DNA of 64,000 nucleotides from Streptomyces hyaluromycini (GTDB taxonomy: Bacteria > Actinomycetota > Actinomycetes > Streptomycetales > Streptomycetaceae), in NCBI RefSeq assembly GCF_002217755.1, contig NZ_BCFL01000024.1:1-64000 (forward strand). The letters run 5' to 3'. Under the pieces are notes generated by a model. That model was not told the DNA's origin, did not search any database, and saw nothing but the letters and a program-made list of their open reading frames with translations. Below, one piece after another: positions 34,001 to 40,797 of the stretch. Made by a program: the position numbers and the translations under genes. Each line of letters opens with the position of its first letter. Position 1 is the first letter of the stretch.

Positions 34001-36279
34001 CCGCCTACATCAACGACGAACCCATCGTCCTCAGCGGCAGCGACGACACCACCATCCGCGCATGGAACCCCACCACCGGACAACCCCGCGACCACCCCTG
34101 GCGGGGACACACCGAACCCGTACTGTCGCTGGCCGTGGCCTCTGTAACGGGTGGTGTCGTTGCCGTCAGCGCGAGCGGGAACGACCAGGCCGCCCGGGTG
34201 TGGGAACTACCATCGGGCAGACCGGTGGGTGAGCCCTGGCGTGGCCACACGGGCTCGGTCCCCGCCCTGGTAGCGACCCGCCTAGGCGAGCGGAAGACGG
34301 TGGTCACCGGCGGCGGGGACGGCACCGTCCGGCTGTGGGAACTGGAGACCGGGCACGCCATCGGCCGTCCCGGCACCAGCTACACGAACTGGATCCGTGC
34401 CGTTGCGGTGACCTCGCTCGACGGCCGGGAGTGCGCGGTGACAGGCGGCGACGACGGAACCATCCGGGTCTTCGATCTGCTGTCAGGCGCGATGGTGCGC
34501 GGCCCGTGGAGCGCACACCGTGACTGGATCCGTGCCATCGTCCTGGCCGAGATCGACGGTCGGACGGTCGTCATCACCGGCAGCAGCGACACCACCATCC
34601 GCGTCTGGGACCTCAACACCGGCGCGCCGATCGGTGACGCCTGGCACGGCCACGATGACAAGGTGCGGGCGCTGGCCGTCTCCCCGACCGATCCGGTGCG
34701 GATCGTGAGTTGCGGCAGCGACGGCACGGTCCGGATTTGGGACCTGATGTCCGGCTCACCGCTCGCGGTGATACAGCAAGCTCATGCTGGCTGGGTGAGG
34801 TCGGTGGCGGTGGGGAGTCGCTCCGGTCGACCGGTGATCGTGAGCGGTGGGGACGATGGCGCCGTTCGGTTGTGGGACCTCGCCACTGGCGCACAGATCC
34901 GGCCGGATTTGCGTGGGCACACCGACGTCGTCAATGTGGTGGCCGTTCAATGCCGAGGCGACCGCCAGATCATCGTGTCCGGCAGCAACGACCGCTCCAT
35001 CCGACTCTGGGATCTGGAGACCGGTGAGCCGATCGGCCGTCCGCTGGAGGGCCACGAAGGGTGGATACGGACCCTGTCTGGGATCGATCTCCCTGATCGG
35101 CAACTGATCATCAGCGGTGCGAGCGACAGTCTCATCGGCGTCTGGGACGCGCTGTCCGGTACTCTGCGACACAAGTGGCGTGGCCACACCGGCTGGGTGT
35201 GGTCGATACAAGCCGCACGCCTCGCCGGCGGGCCAGTCCTGGTGACCGGTGGTGATGATGCAACCGTCCGGGTCTGGGATCTCACCACCGGCCAACCCGT
35301 CGGCGCACCATGGCTCGGACACACCGGCGCCATCACCGCCGCTACCATCACACACCTCGACGACACACCCTTCCTCATCACCGCCGGCGAAGACGGCCAC
35401 CTCCGCGCCTGGCATCTGCACACCGGCGCACCACTCGGCAAACCCTGGCCCGCCGGCATCGGCTGGATCCGCGCTCTCACCACCATCACCCTCGAAGGAA
35501 CCCCCCTCGTCATCGCCGCTGGCGACCACGCCCAAATCACCGCCTGGAACCCCGCCACCAACCTCCGCCACGGCACCCCCTGGCACGGCCACACCGGACC
35601 CATCCGAGCCCTCACCGCCGCCTACATCAACGACGAACCCATCGTCCTCAGCGGCAGCGACGACACCACCATCCGCGCATGGAACCCCACCACCGGACAA
35701 CCCCGCGACCACCCCTGGCGGGGACACACCGCGGCGGTCCGGGCGGTGGCCGTCTGCATGGCCGACGGGGTACCCGTCGTCGTCACCGGCAGCGACGACG
35801 CGACGGTACGCGTGTGGCGGCGGCTGACCCGCAACTCGGAGAACCTCAGGCCCGTCCGGTGGCCGGTGAGCGGTGGACCGATTGTCGCAATCACCGAGCA
35901 CGACGGCGTCGTCCATCTCGCAACCAGAGGCGCGGTGATGACGGCCGGAATCCGGGACCTGATGCACCGAAGGTTCCGCTTCCGGGCGCGACCGTGGCAC
36001 ACCTATCCGCTGAGCCCGGGCGGCGGGTTGGCGGTTTCTGTGGCCGCGTTCGACTATGGCCCCGCATCGGGCCGCATCGTCGTGGCCTCCCAAGAGCACC
36101 TCTACTTCTTCTCGGAGGCGGCAGACATGCTTGCAGACATTGAGGTGGGCGCTCCGGTAACCGGCGTGGTCGCCGGCCCCCGAACGGAGATTGTGGTGCT
36201 AAGCACCGTTGGTGCAGTCGTCCTCGACACCGGTGACGGCCGCATCGGCGGACGCCACTGGAAGAGGCAGAATGCCTGA
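31099..36279 (+). CDS. caspase-like / NACHT-type NTPase / WD40 protein (1726 aa)
   Basis: Domains in order: a peptidase C14 caspase-like domain (about 1-235) with His82 in VYLAGHGE and Cys133 in VILDSCYSGRGG; a STAND/NACHT-like P-loop NTPase (about 265-600) with Walker A GDPGSGKT at 299-306 and Walker B VLIDALDE at 391-398; a helical region to about 770; then about 18 WD40 units (RVWDLxTGxP...GHT) to about 1575 and a further C-terminal region. In such architectures the repeats sense a ligand, the NTPase oligomerises and the protease executes, often causing cell death during phage attack. The gene has an internal 484-bp exact duplication. It is coupled to its neighbours (4-base gap before, 8-base overlap after). 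Confidence 0.9.
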   Translation: MTRRLMLLTAISRYALAPDLDRPELHEDVLRMRQLLGERFGYKQVDALPGNPAAHELQINLRRFARQHCQPDDYVIVYLAGHGEILENGEHVLLPADSNPDDVHERSIRTAHLAEWMLVDTPLRRLMVILDSCYSGRGGAAVMGRAMDALGGDGSLVVITATRPHQEALPGVLTQAFVRAASNPGHTAGGYSAPALSCAGIVEMIRADPQVPRTQTATCVQTGSGEDLWFLPNPEYNRLLVDFDIDTQERIRRTHAAHLDGRFRPSAQWFTGRHRLLAEVAAWLVTPTGDDTRIRLVTGDPGSGKTAVLGLLATLSDIDRNPDVPRDGLPNLPPLPGTIDLTIYAQGMPTLSIARAIAGVAGLRTDVTVDRSTRIRRLVEVLRGRDRPLTVLIDALDEASAPEELIQSLILPLNDLAGGWLRLLLSGRRGIVPLLDTRAVVLDLDEAYAEPDSIRAYARKLLLESQPHSPYRTVSVTQLDSVTEAVGRAAGNSFLITRIIAMALAAERHPADPSDPSWRDALPRSASAAIEVDLQRRLGPDADKARALLLPLAYAEGAGIPAEGVWPRLASALQRDHTYTNVDISWLRQVAGAYFREGLEADRSVYRLFHQSLAEYLRDGRDQAADQAALAQALTACAPPGGAGRTNWTSAHPYIRRHLATHAARGQQASQGAVDDNLLDGLLVDPGFLLAADPVRLLSAIPEAVSDDARRAAAAFEFALPHLRTKPTPLSISYLGLAANYFEASALSSAVDSAGFTRPWHSLWASWQAPHPHQIIGRHDGRITAIAVGRLDRRTVAISAGEDRTLRTWDLVSGRPMNLVIRQPAATVQAIAMIELDNRPLLVTGGDDATVRVWDLTTGQPVGAPWLGHTGAITAATITHLDDTPFLITAGEDGHLRAWHLHTGAPLGKPWPAGIGWIRALTTITLEGTPLVIAAGDHAQITAWNPATNLRHGTPWHGHTGPIRALTAAYINDEPIVLSGSDDTTIRAWNPTTGQPRDHPWRGHTEPVLSLAVASVTGGVVAVSASGNDQAARVWELPSGRPVGEPWRGHTGSVPALVATRLGERKTVVTGGGDGTVRLWELETGHAIGRPGTSYTNWIRAVAVTSLDGRECAVTGGDDGTIRVFDLLSGAMVRGPWSAHRDWIRAIVLAEIDGRTVVITGSSDTTIRVWDLNTGAPIGDAWHGHDDKVRALAVSPTDPVRIVSCGSDGTVRIWDLMSGSPLAVIQQAHAGWVRSVAVGSRSGRPVIVSGGDDGAVRLWDLATGAQIRPDLRGHTDVVNVVAVQCRGDRQIIVSGSNDRSIRLWDLETGEPIGRPLEGHEGWIRTLSGIDLPDRQLIISGASDSLIGVWDALSGTLRHKWRGHTGWVWSIQAARLAGGPVLVTGGDDATVRVWDLTTGQPVGAPWLGHTGAITAATITHLDDTPFLITAGEDGHLRAWHLHTGAPLGKPWPAGIGWIRALTTITLEGTPLVIAAGDHAQITAWNPATNLRHGTPWHGHTGPIRALTAAYINDEPIVLSGSDDTTIRAWNPTTGQPRDHPWRGHTAAVRAVAVCMADGVPVVVTGSDDATVRVWRRLTRNSENLRPVRWPVSGGPIVAITEHDGVVHLATRGAVMTAGIRDLMHRRFRFRARPWHTYPLSPGGGLAVSVAAFDYGPASGRIVVASQEHLYFFSEAADMLADIEVGAPVTGVVAGPRTEIVVLSTVGAVVLDTGDGRIGGRHWKRQNA
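33631..34114 (+). repeat. 484-bp exact internal repeat, copy 1 (WD40 units 2-5)
   Basis: The segment from GGTGGTGATGATGCAACCGT to GCGGGGACACACCG is identical, as far as I can read, to 35248-35731. The offset is 1617 bases, exactly 539 codons, so the frame is kept. It encodes four WD40 units (RVWDLTTGQP, RAWHLHTGAP, TAWNPATNLR, RAWNPTTGQP). Its codon choice is C/A-rich and visibly different from the units around it. Confidence 0.95.
35248..35731 (+). repeat. 484-bp exact internal repeat, copy 2 (WD40 units 14-17)
   Basis: This is the second copy of the segment at 33631-34114. Identity ends at CACACCG, after which copy 1 goes to AACCCGTACTG and copy 2 to CGGCGGTCCGG. Lack of any silent differences implies recent duplication or gene conversion within the WD40 array. 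Confidence 0.95.
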
Positions 36280-37111
36280 GCCGATACTGGGGGACAACCA
36301 CGTCCACACCGAATGGTCTTGGGACGCGATTGGTGGGTCCATGGTGGGAACCCGCGAGGAGGCGGTACGGATCGGGCTTCCGGCTGTCGCTTTCACCGAC
36401 CACGCTGACTTCACCGCGTGGACGCTCCCGGACGTTCAGGAGTCGTCACCGGAGGTTCGCACCATCGGGCGACACGCGACTGGCGGATTTCTCGACGAGC
36501 ATGGTTATCCAGAGACACTGCACCGGTGCCGATCTATGTTCCCCGAGCTGACCATCCTAAGCGGCGTCGAGTTGGGCGAACCGCATCTGTTCCCAGCCAA
36601 GGTCCACGAGCTGCTACGGGCAGTCGAGTTCCAGCGGATCCTGGGCTCACCGCATGCCCTGCCTGTGGGCGGAGCACCCGCCTTCGTGTTGGACCTGTTC
36701 AAGTCGACTGATCCCGTACGTGTTATGCGGGATTACCTGGCAGAAACCCTGACCATGATCCGGCTCGAGAACCGGTTCGAGGTTCTGGCTCATGGCGACT
36801 ACCCTCTTCGGGGCTGGCCCGCCTGCGGTCCCTCGTATGCCGACGAGGACTACGAAGAGGAATACCGGAGCATCTTTCGTGAGCTGGCGTCGTCCGAACG
36901 AGTACTGGAGATCAATACCGGCGGACCGTCACCGCGGCCGAAACCCATTCGTAGGTGGCATGAGTCCGGAGGAAGCGCCGTGTTCTTCGGAAGCGACGCG
37001 CATCGCCCCGCCGCCATCACCCGCGAGGTCCGTGAGGCCGTCGCACTCGCAGAGGCATGCGGCTTCAGTCCTGGCAATCACCCTGCAGGACCGTGGCCGC
37101 GCCGACACTGA
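36272..37111 (+). CDS. PHP-domain phosphoesterase (HisK-like), third gene of the caspase operon
   Basis: This 279-residue protein contains the full set of PHP metal-binding motifs: DNHVHTEWSWDA, VAFTDHADFTAW, SGVELGEPHLF, ILGSPHALPVGG, VLAHGDYPLRGW and VFFGSDAHRPAA. The family includes histidinol-phosphate phosphatases, tyrosine phosphatases and nucleotide phosphodiesterases. This copy is outside any his locus. The ATG at 36272 overlaps the stop of the caspase/WD40 gene by eight bases. In this setting it could act on a nucleotide signal or an effector product, but that is inference. Confidence 0.88.
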   Translation: MPEPILGDNHVHTEWSWDAIGGSMVGTREEAVRIGLPAVAFTDHADFTAWTLPDVQESSPEVRTIGRHATGGFLDEHGYPETLHRCRSMFPELTILSGVELGEPHLFPAKVHELLRAVEFQRILGSPHALPVGGAPAFVLDLFKSTDPVRVMRDYLAETLTMIRLENRFEVLAHGDYPLRGWPACGPSYADEDYEEEYRSIFRELASSERVLEINTGGPSPRPKPIRRWHESGGSAVFFGSDAHRPAAITREVREAVALAEACGFSPGNHPAGPWPRRH

Positions 37112-37127
37112 CCACAGAGGAATCACA

Positions 37128-37505
37128 TTGACCGACAGCATCAGCCTTCGCTCACTCAAGGTTCGTGGCAACCATGGATGGTTTGACTTCGAACGCGTCG
37201 AGGGACAGGAGTTCGTCATCGACGCAGTCCTGGAAATGGATCTGGCTCTAGCAGCGGCCACCGATGATCTGGCCGACACCTTCAGTTACATCGATCTCGG
37301 CGAGAAGCTTCAGGAGATCGTCGCGGGCGAGCCGGTGAAGCTGATCGAGACGTTGGCCGAACGCCTGGTTGCCGCGTGCCTCTCCGATCAGCGAGTGTCT
37401 GCGGCAACCATTACGGTACACAAACCACAAGCCCAGCTTCCCTTCCAGTTCGAGGATGTCGCAGTCACGATTCGCCGGGAACAGCAACCCCAACAGTCAG
37501 CCTGA
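37128..37505 (+). CDS. FolB-like dihydroneopterin aldolase, fourth gene of the caspase operon
   Basis: The 125-residue protein has the FolB/T-fold pattern: SLKVRGNHGWFDFERVEGQE near the N-terminus, DLADTFSYIDLGEKLQEIVA in the middle, and VKLIETLAERLVAACL with a C-terminal ITVHKPQAQLPFQF. The YIDL segment and the following Glu in IETLAERL fit the substrate-binding residues of FolB. The start is TTG at 37128 with AGAGG seven bases upstream; no ATG is available in the right place. It follows the PHP gene by 16 bases. No other folate gene is nearby, so this is probably a specialised pterin- or nucleotide-handling enzyme of the operon, not the housekeeping copy. Confidence 0.82.
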   Translation: MTDSISLRSLKVRGNHGWFDFERVEGQEFVIDAVLEMDLALAAATDDLADTFSYIDLGEKLQEIVAGEPVKLIETLAERLVAACLSDQRVSAATITVHKPQAQLPFQFEDVAVTIRREQQPQQSA

Positions 37506-37572
37506 ACATTCCTTTGAGCCCACGGCGGACTTGTCCGGCTTTCCGTTAGCGAGAGCGCTTCCCTGCTCCCTG

Positions 37573-37812
37573 TCATCGACCACTGGTGGGCTCCCAGACT
37601 CGGCAGACCGGGCCGGTCGCCACCACGGGGACCGCGCCGGTCGGCGAATCCGGGATCCGTTCGTCCACATACAGGTAGCGCATCAGCGAATGGACCGCGG
37701 GTACGAGGGCTTTCGCCGACCACACGCCGTCGGATCCGACGGCGTGCCGCACCATGACCACAGTCGCGCGCGCGACATCCAACCGGGTTAGCGACTCCTT
37801 CACCGGTAGCAC
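37573..37812 (-). pseudogene. recombinase (integrase) fragment
   Basis: The frame encodes LTRLDVARATVVMVRHAVGS, then WSAKALVPAVHSLMRYLYVD and ERIPDSPTGAVPVVA. This resembles the N-terminal SAM-like core-binding domain of actinobacterial tyrosine recombinases (LRxLLRFLYxxGxxPxxLAxAVPxV). The catalytic domain is absent and the frame ends at 37573. It is a relic near the right edge of the possible island and may come from the integrase that mobilised it. Confidence 0.5.
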
Positions 37813-37884
37813 AGAGAGGAGTTGGCATGTCTGGCCTCAGTAGCAGCAGATCGACTCGGCTGCCAGACCGCGTTCCTGGTGCAG

Positions 37885-37974
37885 CTAGCCGCCGTAATCG
37901 GGTAGCTCTTCCACCGCACCAGTGGCAGCCGCAGCGGGCACCTCGTAGGCCTTACGGAGCGTCTTGACCACCAT
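37885..37974 (-). CDS. 29-residue peptide ORF, possible leader-type or RiPP-like peptide
   Basis: ATG 37974 to TAG 37885 encodes a 29-residue peptide with a basic start (VVKTLRK), the segment AYEVPAAAATG and an acidic, aromatic end (VEELPDYGG). The Tyr-x-x-Pro spacing followed by Gly five residues later recalls lasso-peptide leaders, but the usual leucine after Pro is missing and no maturation genes are nearby. GGAGG lies 12 bases upstream of the ATG. It overlaps the end of the 52-residue ORF by 23 bases in another frame. Without comparative data it could also be a chance ORF. Confidence 0.3.
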   Translation of the reverse strand: MVVKTLRKAYEVPAAAATGAVEELPDYGG

Positions 37975-38110
37975 ACTCAGTGACCGCCTCCACCGGCTCC
38001 GAGCTGCACCCCGCTCGCTGGCAGACCAGGAACTCCTCCACCTGCGACGGCATCAGTTCGGCCGAAGTGAGCTCCCGCCGAAATTGCCAACGGTGTCCCA
38101 AGCGGAACAT
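37952..38110 (-). CDS. small hypothetical protein (52 aa)
   Basis: ATG 38110 is preceded by GGAGGAG at a suitable distance, the best ribosome site in this region. The product begins MFRLGHRWQFRRELTSAELM and contains PSQVEEFLVCQRAGCSSEP, with two cysteines and a Trp/Arg-rich start. The style is that of small proteins carried by integrated actinobacterial elements, but no family is recognised. It is read towards the 29-residue ORF, with which it overlaps. Real translation is plausible because of the ribosome site. Confidence 0.5.
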   Translation of the reverse strand: MFRLGHRWQFRRELTSAELMPSQVEEFLVCQRAGCSSEPVEAVTEYGGQDAP

Positions 38111-38470
38111 GACCCGCTCTCCTCCGGGACAACTACGCAGGCTCCCGCATGTTGCAGCCAGCCAAGTCTCCTCGGCAGTGCATCGGTATCTTCCGTTCTG
38201 CCATCCGTCACGAGCGAGACCGGTACGCCCAATCGGCGGGCACTCTAGATCACGTTCAACGGCTGTCCTCCGACATCCTCCCTGGGGAGAATCTGGGGAG
38301 TACGGGCCGCGCTGGGGAGCGTGTGGGGAGAATCGACTGCGCAATACGGCGCGATCCGGAAAGAGCCCGAAAGGGCTATCCGCGCAGGCCAGAGGCGGTG
38401 AACACGGAGGTGCTCGACGGGCCGCCATCGGCGTATAAAGTCGAAAGGGCGTCTGTCAGCAGTGGGAGTC

Positions 38471-38492
38471 CTCTGGGACTTTGCTGGGACTT
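38471..38492. repeat. right copy of 22-bp direct repeat (possible island boundary)
   Basis: This is the partner of 27482-27503, 10,989 bases away, in direct orientation with two mismatches. It sits beyond the integrase fragment and the small ORFs and before the catabolic operon, where the other side of an integrated element would be expected. Confidence 0.4.
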
Positions 38493-38989
38493 CCGGCCCC
38501 ATCAACCGGCACGAACGCGAAACAGTTGAAAGGCCGTTCGCGCAGGTCAGCGGTCATCAGCCATAGCGGCAGGTCACGGCGCCCGCTGGCCTCCTCCGCG
38601 ACATCTGAACGCCCTGCGAATTGCTGTCGTCACACCCCTTCTGACCTGTATGAACGCGGGGCGGGAGGGGATGTGACGGCGCCTCGGGCCGGGAACGACG
38701 CAGCAGGGTCGCACCTGACCTGGCTGGAGTAGGTATTCGGCAGACGCAGGGCTGTGTGGCTGCCTCCAGTGATCCGCTTTAGCATGGATTGCGTGGAAAC
38801 GGCTGGTCCTGTGGGACTGCCCCGTCGTGTTGTCGATCACGCCGACCGCGGGCGTCAGTGCGCTCTTCTGGCGGTTCGGGTCAATGCGCGGGTGCACAGC
38901 CGCTGGGGGGACTGCCCTCAACCCTCCAGCCCTAGTCATCTGTTCGGGCGCTCGCCCGGGTCCGCATCGTCGATGTCCAGGGAGCGACA
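38493..38989. other. intergenic region before the catabolic operon
   Basis: No gene is seen. An imperfect hairpin lies near 38622-38678: GTCGTCACACCCCTT on the left and GAGGGGATGTGACGGC on the right. Its sequence resembles the terminator at 27421-27482 (shared CACCCCT, CTGACCTG and GGGAGGGG blocks), as if copied from it. No clear promoter for the downstream operon was recognised. Confidence 0.4.
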
Positions 38990-39835
<846 letters not shown>

Positions 39836-39886
39836 ACCGGGAGCGGCGATCCGCTATCGGCCATCATCCCGAAAGGGGCAGGGCCC

Positions 39887-40726
39887 ATGGCATACTCGGA
39901 TTACAGATACTTCCGGTTCGAGTTTGATTCCGGGGTGGCATTCGTCACCCTCGACTACCCGCCGATAAATCTCCTCGACGAATTCCTGTCGCCGGAGTTC
40001 GACAGGCTCGGCAGGGAACTCGAGGCGGATGAAAGCGTCCGGGTCATAGTCCTGCAGAGTGCGATTCCCGAGTTCTTCATGGCGCACTCCGGCCTGGGCC
40101 GGGTCGGGGCGGCTCCGTCAACGGTTTCCCATACGCCCAGCTTTCGTCTCACGCAGCTGATCGGCGAGCGCTTCAGGAACATGCCCAAGGTGAGCATCGC
40201 AAAGATCGAGGGCCGGGCCAGGGGCGGAGGCAGTGAGATCGCGCTGGCCATGGACATGCGTTTCGCAGCGCTCGGCAAGGCGATCTTCGGCCAGCCGGAA
40301 GTGGCGATCGGCCTGGTTCCGGGCGGTGGTTCCACGCAGAGACTGCCCCTGCTCATGGGCCGGGGGCGCGCCCTGGAGGTACTCCTGGGGTGCGATGACA
40401 TCCCGGCCGACGTGGCAGAACGCTACGGCTACATCAATCGGGCACTGCCGCCGGACGAGCTGACGCCTTTTGTCGAGAGGCTGGCTCGCCGCATCGCGAC
40501 CTTTCCTCCGCATGCGATCGCGCACGCCAAGGCGGCCGTGGATTCCGGAGTATACGGTTCGCTGCCGGAGGGGCTTCTGGTGGAGGCTCACGAGTCCGAT
40601 CTGAGTTTCGCCAGCGATGTTGCAAAGGCGCGTATCAAGGATGCGATGAAGGCCGGCGCCGAAACTTTTGAAGGCGAGTTGGACATGCGTTTCCTGACGA
40701 ATCTCTCCGGTCCTTCGTCCGCCTGA
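39887..40726 (+). CDS. enoyl-CoA hydratase/isomerase family protein
   Basis: The 279-residue protein has the crotonase fold. The oxyanion-hole region KIEGRARGGGSEIALAMDMR replaces the usual A-G-G-G-x-E-L with a Gly-rich variant. FGQPEVAIGLVPGGGSTQRL carries the second conserved block. The catalytic glutamates of hydratases are not both obvious, so isomerase, hydrolase or decarboxylase activity is possible. ATG 39887 has AAAGGGG upstream. It lies 51 bases after the FAH-family gene and 71 bases before the next gene start. Confidence 0.85.
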   Translation: MAYSDYRYFRFEFDSGVAFVTLDYPPINLLDEFLSPEFDRLGRELEADESVRVIVLQSAIPEFFMAHSGLGRVGAAPSTVSHTPSFRLTQLIGERFRNMPKVSIAKIEGRARGGGSEIALAMDMRFAALGKAIFGQPEVAIGLVPGGGSTQRLPLLMGRGRALEVLLGCDDIPADVAERYGYINRALPPDELTPFVERLARRIATFPPHAIAHAKAAVDSGVYGSLPEGLLVEAHESDLSFASDVAKARIKDAMKAGAETFEGELDMRFLTNLSGPSSA

Positions 40727-40797
40727 ACAACAAGGGGATCCTGCGCTGGTCCGCCACGGACACCGCAATGCCCCGCCGGGCCTTTGGAGGCCGTCGC

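Noticed and set aside
34756..36099. 447-residue minus-strand Gly/Asp-rich frame with internal duplication
   Set aside because: It is the antisense of the WD40 array; its repeats only mirror the 484-bp duplication.
37813..37960. Plus-strand ORF with a GAGGAG site starting near 37827
   Set aside because: It overlaps the minus-strand small ORFs, has an unstructured Arg/Pro/Ser composition and no family resemblance. The evidence is too weak to call.
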